A stretch of 27,829 nucleotides of DNA from a bacterium (lineage in GTDB: Bacteria; JAHJDO01). The notes below the pieces were generated by a model, which was not told where the DNA came from, did no database searches, and was given only the letters and a program-made list of their open reading frames with translations. Below, piece by piece: positions 7,595-16,545 of the stretch (the stretch's first letter is position 1; each line of letters begins with the position of its first letter). The translations under genes and the position numbers were made by a program. The stretch is from assembly GCA_030652805.1 (NCBI GenBank), contig JAUSPT010000001.1:1-27829 (forward strand), written 5' to 3'.

Positions 7595-8860
7595 ATGGAA
7601 CAGAAGAAAAAAAATAAAATTTATATAATTGATGTTACAAATCGAGATGGTGTGCAAACAGCAAAACTTGGTCTGGCAAAGCTGGAAAAAACAATGATAA
7701 ATATTATGCTCAATGACATGGGCATATATCAAAGTGAGTTTGGATTTCCTCTTACAAAGCATGAGACTAATTATATTAATGCTAATCTTGAACTTGCAGA
7801 TGTGGGGCTCCTTTCTCCTATAATTCTTGAAGGCTGGAGCAGAGCAATGGCAAAGGATATTGAAGAGTCTTACAAGAATACTAACATTAAGCATTGGAAT
7901 CTGTCTATTTCAACATCCAAGCAGATGATAGATGGGAAATTCGGAGGGAGGATAACAAGGGATTTTGAGAGTAAAGATAAACCAAGTGTTTTAGGTCTTA
8001 TGGCAGATGCTGTAAAAGCAGCGAAGAAGCATGGAGCATTGACAATTGGCGTTAATGCAGAAGATGCATCAAGGACAGATATGGAGTTTCTCATTAAATT
8101 TGCAAAATATGCCAAAGAGCATGGAGCAGACAGAATCCGCTATTGTGATACATTAGGTTATGATGATCCTTTTTCAATTTACGAGAGAATAAAAACACTT
8201 GCAGAGGAAGTAGAAATTCCAATAGAGCTTCATTGCCATAATGATTTAGGGCTTGCAGTGGCATGTTCTATAGCTGGAGCTAAAGGAGCAATAAACGGAG
8301 GAGTAGATGCATACATAAATACCACACTTAACGGCATGGGAGAAAGAGCAGGGAACGCAGATATGGTGTCGGTTATTCTTGCTATTAAAAAGTCCTCAGG
8401 ATTTGGGGGGAACTATAAATTGGACGATAGGATTAAGTTAAAGAAAGCATGGAAAATAGCGAAGTATGCATCTTATGCATTTGGAGTTCCAATACCTGTG
8501 AATCAGGTTGCTGTTGGAGAGAATGCCTTTGCGCATGAATCAGGAATACACGCAGACGGCGCTCTCAAGGATAGAAGAAATTACGAATTGTATGATTTTG
8601 AGGAACTGGGTAGAGGCGAGCCTGAGGTAATAGATACAGGCAGAAAGATAACAGCAGGGGAGTATAGCGGAGTAAAGGGCTTTAGAAATGTGTATGGAAA
8701 ACTGGAAATAGAGTTCAAAGATGATAAAGAAGCTGCTAAAGTCCTGGATCTTGTTAGATATGCCAATGTGCATACACAAAAGCCTCTTACTAATGATGAA
8801 TTGAAGTTCATTGCGCATTATCCAAAACAGGCAAAACAAATAATGACAGTAATACCATGA
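7595..8860 (+). CDS. Homocitrate / 2-isopropylmalate synthase family; candidate Re-citrate synthase
   Basis: 421-residue HMGL-type enzyme that condenses acetyl-CoA with a 2-oxo acid in a metal-dependent aldol step. The metal and catalytic motifs are present: DVTNRDGVQ (13-21), HCHNDLG with H213 and H215, GMGERAGNADM (248-257), and AHESGIHADG (313-322). It lacks the long C-terminal regulatory domain of LeuA. The N-terminal motif reads TNRDGVQ where LeuA and NifV have TLRDGEQ. From memory, TNRDGVQ followed by EFGFP and HETNYINANLEL is shared with the Re-face citrate synthases of anaerobes such as Clostridium kluyveri. Re-citrate synthase is therefore my preferred role, and homocitrate or citramalate synthase is possible. 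A strong AAGGAAGG site precedes the ATG. Neighbours thrB and purA do not decide the substrate. Confidence 0.85.
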   Translation: MEQKKKNKIYIIDVTNRDGVQTAKLGLAKLEKTMINIMLNDMGIYQSEFGFPLTKHETNYINANLELADVGLLSPIILEGWSRAMAKDIEESYKNTNIKHWNLSISTSKQMIDGKFGGRITRDFESKDKPSVLGLMADAVKAAKKHGALTIGVNAEDASRTDMEFLIKFAKYAKEHGADRIRYCDTLGYDDPFSIYERIKTLAEEVEIPIELHCHNDLGLAVACSIAGAKGAINGGVDAYINTTLNGMGERAGNADMVSVILAIKKSSGFGGNYKLDDRIKLKKAWKIAKYASYAFGVPIPVNQVAVGENAFAHESGIHADGALKDRRNYELYDFEELGRGEPEVIDTGRKITAGEYSGVKGFRNVYGKLEIEFKDDKEAAKVLDLVRYANVHTQKPLTNDELKFIAHYPKQAKQIMTVIP

Positions 8861-10173
<1,313 letters not shown>

Positions 10174-10183
10174 CGACATTTTC

Positions 10184-10260
10184 GGGTCGCTAGCTCATCT
10201 GGTTAGAGCACCGGCCTTTTAAGCCGGGTGTGGAGAGTTCGAGTCTCTCGCGACCTACCA
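10184..10260 (+). tRNA. tRNA-Lys, anticodon UUU
   Basis: Full cloverleaf. The 7-bp acceptor stem is GGGTCGC / GCGACCT with one G-U pair. The D arm is GCTC/GAGC, and the anticodon stem is CCGGC/GCCGG with loop CTTTTAA (10216-10222), anticodon TTT at 10218-10220. The T arm is GAGAG/CTCTC with loop TTCGAGT. The discriminator is A and the CCA end is encoded (10258-10260). It follows purA by 21 bases and has its own promoter. Confidence 0.97.
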
Positions 10261-10282
10261 ATTCGAAAAAAAGCAATTCAAC

Positions 10283-10311
10283 TTGAAAATTCCTGTCTGA
10301 TTTGGTATCTT
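10283..10311 (+). promoter_or_regulatory. Promoter candidate for the kdsC-to-GHMP-kinase run
   Basis: TTGAAA (10283-10288), a 17-base spacer, TATCTT (10306-10311). It lies in the gap between the tRNA and kdsC, 26 bases before the preferred kdsC ATG. It is the only promoter-like site I see ahead of a run of 13 closely spaced plus-strand genes. Read-through from the tRNA is also possible because no terminator separates them. Confidence 0.45.
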
Positions 10312-10337
10312 GCCAATTATTAAATAAAGGTGTATTA

Positions 10338-10859
10338 ATGATTGATAATAATAGAATAAAAAAGATAAAAATGCTTATCCTTGATGTGGACGGGGTTATG
10401 ACAGATGGCAGGATTATATGGACTAGTTCTGCTGAAGAGATAAAAATTTTTAATGTACAGGATGGTGTTGGAATAATTTTAGCTCAAAGAGTAGGCTTAA
10501 AGGTAGCAATAATATCTGCGCGGGAATCTAAGGTAACTGAGATTCGTGCAAAAGAGCTGAAGATAACAGATTGTTATCAAGTTGTAGAAAATAAACTTAT
10601 TACATATAAAGAGCTGAAAGATAAATATAAATTGGCTGATGAACAAGCTGCCTATATAGGTGATGATTTGCATGATGTCCCTGTTCTCAGGAGAGTGGGC
10701 TTTGCAGTGGCTACAGCAAATGCTCAGGAGGAAGCAAAGCAGGTTTCACATTATGTAACTGAGAAGAATGGTGGCGAAGGAGCTGTACGCGAAGTTATCA
10801 ACATGATCCTTAAAGCAAAGGGATTATGGGATAAAGCAGTGGAAAAATATTATATATAA
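10338..10859 (+). CDS. kdsC: 3-deoxy-D-manno-octulosonate 8-phosphate phosphatase
   Basis: Small HAD phosphatase without a cap domain (C0, tetrameric family) that removes phosphate from KDO-8-phosphate in lipopolysaccharide core synthesis. Motif I is LDVDGVMTDG (nucleophile D16, acid D18), motif II is the S of IISARES, and motif IV is YIGDDLHDVPVL. The C-terminal NGGEGAVREV segment, which reaches into the neighbouring subunit in KdsC, is present. I start it at ATG 10338 (173 residues): AAAGGTG is six bases away, and an upstream TTG (10302) would lie inside the promoter. It implies an outer membrane with KDO. The partners kdsA and kdsD are not in the window. A close relative acting on another sugar phosphate cannot be excluded. 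Confidence 0.88.
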   Translation: MIDNNRIKKIKMLILDVDGVMTDGRIIWTSSAEEIKIFNVQDGVGIILAQRVGLKVAIISARESKVTEIRAKELKITDCYQVVENKLITYKELKDKYKLADEQAAYIGDDLHDVPVLRRVGFAVATANAQEEAKQVSHYVTEKNGGEGAVREVINMILKAKGLWDKAVEKYYI

Positions 10860-10871
10860 GGAGAATAAAGG

Positions 10872-11741
10872 GTGAAACTAAAACTTGGATTACCAAAAGG
10901 GAGTCTTCAGGAAGCAACTGCCAGAATATTTAAAAAAGCTGGATTTAATATATCAACTTCTGAACGTTCTTACTTTCCAATAGTTGATGATAACGAGATT
11001 GAGGCCATTCTTATCAGAGCGCAGGAAATGGCAAGGTATGTATATGACGGGGTTCTGGATTGTGGTCTGACAGGAAAGGATTGGATAATGGAAAATGGCG
11101 TTCAGGTTGTTGAAGTAGCAGATCTTATATATGCAAAAAGTGGGATGAAACCAGTTAGGTGGGTTTTAGGAGTTAATGATAATTCAGAAATAAAGACAGT
11201 TAAGGATCTGGAAGGAAAGAGGATTGCAACAGAACTTGTAAATGTTACAAAGAAATACCTTAAATCACAAGGTGTGCAAGCGGAAGTAGAATTTTCATGG
11301 GGTGCAACTGAGGCAAAAGTTCCTGACTTGGTAGATGCGATTGTTGAGCTTACTGAAACAGGCTCATCTTTACGGGCAAATAACATTCGGATAATAGATG
11401 AAATTATGACTTCAACAACTAAACTTATTGCAAATAAGGGTGCATGGAAAAACACGTGGAAAAAGAGAAAGATACAGAATCTTGCAATGCTTCTTACAGG
11501 TGCACTAAACGCTGAAGAAAAAGTTGGTCTTAAAATGAATGTTGCTCAGAAAGATTTAAAGAATATCATAAAAATACTGCCTGCAGTAAAGACTCCTACA
11601 ATATCACAATTAGTTGGGGGAAAATGGGTGGCACTGGAAGTAGTAATAGATGAAGATATAGTTAGAAATATTATCCCTAAGTTAAAGGAAGCTGGCGCGC
11701 AGGGCATTGTAGAGTATCCACTTAACAAAGTAATCTACTAA
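10872..11741 (+). CDS. hisG: ATP phosphoribosyltransferase, long form
   Basis: First enzyme of histidine synthesis, joining ATP and PRPP. At 289 residues it is the long HisG with a C-terminal ACT-like regulatory domain (about 210-289, ending in [15 protein letters not shown]), so it needs no HisZ and is probably inhibited by histidine directly. Seen: the N-terminal [17 protein letters not shown], and the PRPP-binding [13 protein letters not shown]. The GTG start has AAGGAG upstream; it is 12 bases after kdsC and two bases before the next gene. No other his gene is present, so it is an orphan within this operon. Confidence 0.95.
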   Translation: MKLKLGLPKGSLQEATARIFKKAGFNISTSERSYFPIVDDNEIEAILIRAQEMARYVYDGVLDCGLTGKDWIMENGVQVVEVADLIYAKSGMKPVRWVLGVNDNSEIKTVKDLEGKRIATELVNVTKKYLKSQGVQAEVEFSWGATEAKVPDLVDAIVELTETGSSLRANNIRIIDEIMTSTTKLIANKGAWKNTWKKRKIQNLAMLLTGALNAEEKVGLKMNVAQKDLKNIIKILPAVKTPTISQLVGGKWVALEVVIDEDIVRNIIPKLKEAGAQGIVEYPLNKVIY

Positions 11742-11743
11742 AG

Positions 11744-12643
11744 ATGAAATTCTGTAAGCATTTCGTTTTAAGTTTACTTGTTCTTTCCCTGATATCTTTA
11801 TCAGGTTGTGCAATACTTACTCACAACAAAGATATATCTCCTAATAATTCTGACGCCTATGCACATTATTGTATGGGCACTATATATGAGAATAGAATGG
11901 ATATTGATAAGGCTATACGTGAGTATGAGAGCACAATACAGGTAGACAGGACAGCAATAAGACCAAGATACATCCTGGCTGGACTCTACGTTAGAAGGGG
12001 ATTCATTGAACAGGCTATAGAGCAATATAGAATATTATCTAAGTTGGATCCGAAGAATACAAGACTCAGTACAGTTCTTGGCGCTTTGTATTTACATCAA
12101 GGACTTACGTACAGTAAAATAGGAGATTATGAACATGCTGTTGTATCCTATAAAAAGTTATTAAAAATATTTAGATCTGATTTAAGCTATTATTATCTTG
12201 GGGTTGCCTACGAGCGCATGGGAAAAATATATCATGCAGACAGGCAGTTTAACCGCGCTATAAAATTAAATCCGGATTATGCAGAAGCTTATAATTATTT
12301 AGGATATATGTATATAGATAAGGGGAAGAAACTTGATAAATCTATAAAATTAATTAAGAAGGCTCTTGAAATTGAGCCGGAGAACGGCTACTTTGTTGAC
12401 AGCTTAGGGTGGGGATATTACAAAAGAGGAATGCTTGAGGCAGCAATGTTACAGCTTGAAAGAGCTGTGGAGCTTACTAAAGCAGAAGAAGACGATCCTG
12501 TAATAAGAGATCATCTTGGAGATGTATATTTTCAAAAAAAAATGTATAATAAAGCTATCAAGCAGTGGGAAAAAGCGGTAGAATTGGGCGCAGAAGATAG
12601 GAAAATAATTGAAGAGAAAATAAAAAATGCAGGGGAGAACTAA
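11744..12643 (+). CDS. TPR-repeat lipoprotein
   Basis: 299-residue exported lipoprotein with signal and lipobox SLSGC (Cys22). From about residue 36 to the end it is built almost entirely of tetratricopeptide repeats: AYAHYCMGTIYENRMDIDKA, a block near 142-190 (YYYLGVAYERMGKIYHADRQ), YNYLGYMYIDKG, and a final LGDVYFQKKMYNKAIKQWEK. Such proteins scaffold envelope machines, and no specific partner can be named. It starts two bases after the hisG stop without a clear ribosome site, so translation is probably coupled. It ends one base before the next gene. Confidence 0.88.
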   Translation: MKFCKHFVLSLLVLSLISLSGCAILTHNKDISPNNSDAYAHYCMGTIYENRMDIDKAIREYESTIQVDRTAIRPRYILAGLYVRRGFIEQAIEQYRILSKLDPKNTRLSTVLGALYLHQGLTYSKIGDYEHAVVSYKKLLKIFRSDLSYYYLGVAYERMGKIYHADRQFNRAIKLNPDYAEAYNYLGYMYIDKGKKLDKSIKLIKKALEIEPENGYFVDSLGWGYYKRGMLEAAMLQLERAVELTKAEEDDPVIRDHLGDVYFQKKMYNKAIKQWEKAVELGAEDRKIIEEKIKNAGEN

Positions 12644-12644
12644 T

Positions 12645-13454
12645 ATGGACCTTAGATTTAATTATGAACCAAAATCCGGTTATACAAAGGTATTGTTTCC
12701 TGATGGAGAATTATTGAATTATATTGAATTCGGTATTATAAAACTTTCTCAAGGAGAACAGTATTCAGAAAATACAGAGGATAATGAGGTTGTCCTGGTT
12801 ATTCTTAAGGGAAAGTGCGTGATCAGTACAAACATTGTAAAGTGGGGACCGATAGGTGGGAGAAAGGATGTGTTTAGTGGTAAGGCTTACGCTACGTATA
12901 TCCCCAGACAGAACAGATATGATATTACTGCAACGACTGATTTAGAAGTGGCTGTATGCAAAGGAAGAACTGATTTTGCTGGGGAACCTGTTGTTATAAC
13001 TCCTGATAAAGTAAAAGTGCGATCTGTTGGAAATGGGATCTGGACAAGAAATGTGTATGATATTATTGATGAGAGAACTCCTGCAGGGTGTCTTCTTGTT
13101 GGGGAGACAATAAATCCTCCTGGCAATTGGTCATCATTTCCTCCGCATAAACACGATATTGAAAATCCACTAGAAGAAACAAAATTAGAAGAGGTATACT
13201 TTTTTAAAATTCAGCCTGAAGAAGGATTTGGCATGCAGAGACTTTATACAGCACCTGATTCGAAAGATGAAGGTTTTGATGAAGCAGTAGTCTTGAAGAA
13301 TAATACCGTAACAGTTATGCCAAGAGGTTATCATCCGGTCTGTGCCGCACCCGGATATTCAGTTTATTACCTCTGGATACTTGCAGGGAAAAACAGAAAA
13401 CTCATTCCCAAAGAAGATCCGCAGCATTCATGGATCGGGAAGAAAGTAAGTTAG
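12645..13454 (+). CDS. IolB-like sugar-acid isomerase (KduI/IolB family)
   Basis: Bicupin metal enzyme of 269 residues that converts an aldose-type uronate to its ketose. The diagnostic block PPGNWSSFPPHKHD (158-171) supplies metal ligands H168 and H170, followed by E183 (KLEEVYFF) and H230 (PRGYHPVCAAPG). These are the features of IolB, 5-deoxy-glucuronate isomerase of inositol breakdown. No other iol gene is in the window, and the next gene is a mannonate oxidoreductase-type SDR. I therefore infer that it may isomerise D-glucuronate to D-fructuronate, the same chemistry on a substrate that has the 5-hydroxyl. The ATG at 12645 follows AGGGGAG; an ATG at 12627 would overlap the previous gene and adds only six residues. 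The family is solid, the substrate is inferred. Confidence 0.85.
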   Translation: MDLRFNYEPKSGYTKVLFPDGELLNYIEFGIIKLSQGEQYSENTEDNEVVLVILKGKCVISTNIVKWGPIGGRKDVFSGKAYATYIPRQNRYDITATTDLEVAVCKGRTDFAGEPVVITPDKVKVRSVGNGIWTRNVYDIIDERTPAGCLLVGETINPPGNWSSFPPHKHDIENPLEETKLEEVYFFKIQPEEGFGMQRLYTAPDSKDEGFDEAVVLKNNTVTVMPRGYHPVCAAPGYSVYYLWILAGKNRKLIPKEDPQHSWIGKKVS

Positions 13455-13463
13455 GAGGGAGAA

Positions 13464-14327
13464 ATGGACAATAGCGGGTTATTTAACATTAGGAATAAAG
13501 TAGCTGTAATAACTGGAGGAGGAGGGATTCTTTGTGGCGAAATGGCAAGGGCTTTATCAAAGCATGAAGTAAAAGTAGCCATCCTGGATCTCAGAGAGGA
13601 TGTAGCAGTAGGACTTGCTGATGATATTGTAAAACATGGCGGAAAAGCAGTAGGCTTAGCCTGTAATGTGCTGGATAAAGAGAGCATTAAAAAGGCATCT
13701 GTCAGGATATTAGAGTTATTTGGAAGAGTGGATATTCTTATAAATGGCGCTGGAGGCAACAGCCCAAAGGCAACTACAGCTAAGGAGACTCTGGAGCCTG
13801 AGGATCTAAAGAAAATTGATGTACTGGGAAACAAAAGCTTTTTTGATATGGATCAGGAAGGAGTAAAATTTGTTTTCAATCTGAATTTTCTAGGTACTCT
13901 TCTCCCGACCCAGGTATTTGCGAAACTAATGGCGGAACAAGGAGATGGCGGGAATATCGTAAATATATCTTCCATGAATGCGTTCAGACCTTTAACAAAG
14001 ATTCCCGCATATTCAGCGGCAAAGGCAGCTGTGTCTAATTTTACACAATGGCTTGCAACTCACCTGTCTCCTGTTAATATTAGAGTTAATGCTATTGCGC
14101 CAGGGTTCTTTCTAACAGATCAGAATCGTTTCCTGCTTGTTGATGAAAAGACAGGCAAACTTACTCCAAGAGGGGAAACTATAATAAATCATACTCCAAT
14201 GCGCCGTTTTGGTGATCCAGCTGATTTAATTGGATCTCTTATATGGCTTGTTTCTCCTGCATCAGAATTTGTAACAGGAATTGTTGTTCCTGTAGACGGA
14301 GGCTTTTCTGCTTTTAGCGGAGTATAA
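13464..14327 (+). CDS. SDR oxidoreductase, D-mannonate oxidoreductase (fructuronate reductase) type
   Basis: Classical short-chain dehydrogenase of 287 residues. The nucleotide loop is TGGGGILCG (17-25), NGAGG is at 94-98, the catalytic Ser is S170 (NISSMNAF), and Tyr/Lys are Y183 and K187 (AYSAAK). Several blocks are typical of the SDR-type D-mannonate oxidoreductases as I remember them: GGN.PKATT, FNLNFLGTLLPTQVFAK, MNAFRPLTKIPAYSAAKAA and VDGGFSAFSGV. These reduce D-fructuronate to D-mannonate with NAD(P)H in glucuronate breakdown. TAGGAGG lies just before the start, nine bases after the IolB-like gene. No mannonate dehydratase (UxuA) is nearby, which makes the fate of mannonate the key question. 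Other sugar-acid reductase roles are possible. Confidence 0.82.
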   Translation: MDNSGLFNIRNKVAVITGGGGILCGEMARALSKHEVKVAILDLREDVAVGLADDIVKHGGKAVGLACNVLDKESIKKASVRILELFGRVDILINGAGGNSPKATTAKETLEPEDLKKIDVLGNKSFFDMDQEGVKFVFNLNFLGTLLPTQVFAKLMAEQGDGGNIVNISSMNAFRPLTKIPAYSAAKAAVSNFTQWLATHLSPVNIRVNAIAPGFFLTDQNRFLLVDEKTGKLTPRGETIINHTPMRRFGDPADLIGSLIWLVSPASEFVTGIVVPVDGGFSAFSGV

Positions 14328-14351
14328 ATAAAATGGAGGAGTTATAGAGTA

Positions 14352-15656
14352 ATGAGTGAATTAAAGAATGTTATTATTGCGCAGTCTGGCGGCCCATCAC
14401 CAGTAATTAATAACTCTCTCAGGGGAGTTATCGAGACATGTAAGCTGTTTCCTGAGAAGTTCGGCAGAATATATGCCGGATATCATGGAATAGAGGGGAT
14501 TCTTAAGGAGGAATTGTTGGATTTGAGTGCTCAGAGTGAAGAGGAAATATCTTTTTTAAGAACAACTCCAGCTGCTGGAGCAATAGGAACATGCCGCTAT
14601 AAATTAAAACAGGAACAAGTTGCAGATTTTAATCGTGTCATAGAGGTTTTTAAAGCTCATAATATCGGCTATTTTTTTTACATTGGCGGTAATGATTCAA
14701 TGGATACGGCCCATAAAATTAGTGTGCTTGCAAAGGATAAGGGGCTGGATTTAATTGCCGTAGGTGTGCCGAAAACAATAGACAATGATGTTGGGGATGA
14801 AAAATTTAAGCTTATAGATCATACCCCGGGATACGGCAGTGTAGCAAGATACTGGGCGTATTGCATTCAGAATGCAAATGAAGAGAATGCTGGGTCTTCT
14901 CCTGCAGATCCTGTTACGGTGATTCAGGCTATGGGAAGGAAGATAGGTTTTATTCCTGCAGCAGCGCGTCTTGCAGATCCTGAAAGGGAGATGCCGTTAC
15001 AGATATATCTTGCTGAGACTGAGCTTTCCATAGAAGATCTTGCAGATAATGTGAATGAAGAGTTGAAAAGATCAGGCAGAGTTATTGTGGTGATAAGTGA
15101 GGGATTTCAGGTTGGAGATATTGGAGAAGCAAAGGATGCTTTCGGACATACGGAGTTTGGGGCAAGTCAGAGTACTGTTAAGCAGATAGTTGCGAATTAT
15201 TTAAATAAAGTTGGACTTAAAGCAAGAGGCAGTGCAAGAGGCTTTATTCCTGGAACTGACCAGCGTGATACGGCAATTTATGCCTCTACAGTGGATTTAG
15301 ATGAAGCTTATAAAGTTGGACAGAAAGCGGTTCTGATAGCTTATGAAGGAACTAACGGTTTCATGTCTACAATTCTCAGAAAACCAGGGTCAATTTATAG
15401 TGTTGAATATGACAAGGTTTCTCTTGAGAAAGTTGCAAATTCTGAAAGAAAATTTCCTTCAAGCTGGATAGCAAAGAATAGGATTGATGTAACTGACGAG
15501 TTCATAAAATATGCAAGACCTCTCATTGGAGAGGATTGGGTGAGTGTGCCGATAGTTAACGGAATACAGCGCTTTGCGAGAATTAAGCCTGTATTTGCGG
15601 GAAAGAAATGTGCTGAGTATATTCCTCAGGCGTACAAATTAAAATATGGAGGGTAA
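14352..15656 (+). CDS. Phosphofructokinase, PPi-dependent type by motif
   Basis: PfkA-superfamily enzyme (434 residues) that phosphorylates fructose 6-phosphate at C1. The phosphoryl-donor loop reads GGNDS (112-116), and the next motif is PKTIDND with K141 and the catalytic base D144. ATP enzymes have GGDGS and PGTIDND. A residue larger than Gly at 115 together with a Lys at 141 marks the PPi-using group, where the donor loop is usually GGDDS; here the first Asp is Asn. Other landmarks are AMGRKIG and ISEGF. GGAGG lies well before the ATG. The length (versus about 320 for ATP-Pfk) also fits PPi-type or atypical clades. The sugar substrate could differ because it sits among sugar-acid genes. 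Confidence 0.83.
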   Translation: MSELKNVIIAQSGGPSPVINNSLRGVIETCKLFPEKFGRIYAGYHGIEGILKEELLDLSAQSEEEISFLRTTPAAGAIGTCRYKLKQEQVADFNRVIEVFKAHNIGYFFYIGGNDSMDTAHKISVLAKDKGLDLIAVGVPKTIDNDVGDEKFKLIDHTPGYGSVARYWAYCIQNANEENAGSSPADPVTVIQAMGRKIGFIPAAARLADPEREMPLQIYLAETELSIEDLADNVNEELKRSGRVIVVISEGFQVGDIGEAKDAFGHTEFGASQSTVKQIVANYLNKVGLKARGSARGFIPGTDQRDTAIYASTVDLDEAYKVGQKAVLIAYEGTNGFMSTILRKPGSIYSVEYDKVSLEKVANSERKFPSSWIAKNRIDVTDEFIKYARPLIGEDWVSVPIVNGIQRFARIKPVFAGKKCAEYIPQAYKLKYGG

Positions 15657-15659
15657 TCT

Positions 15660-16544
15660 ATGCAGGATGCAGCAGGGAAATTAAAAGAATTTAAACCTGA
15701 AAAGCAGTTTTTTGTTGGAATTGATTCAGATGGGTGTGCGTTTGACACTATGGAAGTAAAGCATAAGGAATGTTTTATTCCTAATATTATAAATGAATGG
15801 GAACTTCAGGCAGTATCAAAGTATGCAAGAGAAGCTGCAGAATTTGTAAACCTTTATTCAAAGTGGCGTGGAATAAACAGGTTTCCTGCTCTTACAATGG
15901 TTTTTGATCTTCTTCAGGAAAGGGAAGATGTAAAAAAACGCAAGGTTAATATTCCTGAAGCAAAGACTTTGCGCGAATGGATTGAGAAAGAAACAAAGCT
16001 CGGCAATCCAGCTCTGGAACAAGTCGTTCAGGAAACAAAAGACCCTGTGTTATCTCAGGCATTAAAATGGTCTAAGGCTGTTAATGAGACAGTAGCAAAG
16101 ATAGTTCGTGGGGTACCTCCGTTTCCTTTCGTCAGGGAAAGTCTTGAGAAGATTTTCAATACAGTAGATGCAATTGTTGTGTCTGCGACTCCATGTGAAG
16201 CTCTCAAGAGAGAGTGGGATGAACATGATATTGCTAAATACGTTAGGGTAATTGCAGGACAGGAGATGGGAACAAAGAAAGAACATCTGGCATTTGCTGC
16301 TGTAGGCAACTATAAGCCAAATCATATTCTAATGATAGGTGACGCCCCCGGAGATATGAAAGCTGCACGCGCTAACAATGCTCTCTTTTATCCCATTAAT
16401 CCCGGAGATGAGGATATATCATGGGAGAGATTTCACAATGAAGCCTTTGATAAATTTATAAATGGAACATATGCTGGAGATTATGAAAAGTCCTTAATAG
16501 ATGAATTTGATAAATATTTACCCAGCATCCCTCCATGGAAATAG
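15660..16544 (+). CDS. HAD-superfamily hydrolase, unassigned
   Basis: 294-residue HAD protein, probably a phosphatase. Motif I is GIDSDGCAFDTM (nucleophile D22, acid D24), motif II is the S of VVSATPCEAL, motif III is a Lys in the KKEH region, and motif IV is MIGDAPGDMKAA. About 110-150 residues lie between motif I and motif II, a large helical cap (C1 type). The charged, Trp-rich cap segments do not match a subfamily I know. It is three bases after the phosphofructokinase and one base before pdxB, with a GGAGGG site. The position suggests removal of phosphate from a sugar or sugar-acid phosphate, or repair of a side product. The substrate is unknown. Confidence 0.78.
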   Translation: MQDAAGKLKEFKPEKQFFVGIDSDGCAFDTMEVKHKECFIPNIINEWELQAVSKYAREAAEFVNLYSKWRGINRFPALTMVFDLLQEREDVKKRKVNIPEAKTLREWIEKETKLGNPALEQVVQETKDPVLSQALKWSKAVNETVAKIVRGVPPFPFVRESLEKIFNTVDAIVVSATPCEALKREWDEHDIAKYVRVIAGQEMGTKKEHLAFAAVGNYKPNHILMIGDAPGDMKAARANNALFYPINPGDEDISWERFHNEAFDKFINGTYAGDYEKSLIDEFDKYLPSIPPWK

Positions 16545-16545
16545 T

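Noticed and set aside
7436-7894. 152-codon minus-strand open frame
   Set aside because: Antisense to thrB and the synthase; Cys/Phe/Ile-rich nonsense-like product with no family pattern.
10184-10260. tRNA-Lys as an integration (att) site
   Set aside because: I saw no second copy of the tRNA 3' end in the window and no integrase gene nearby.
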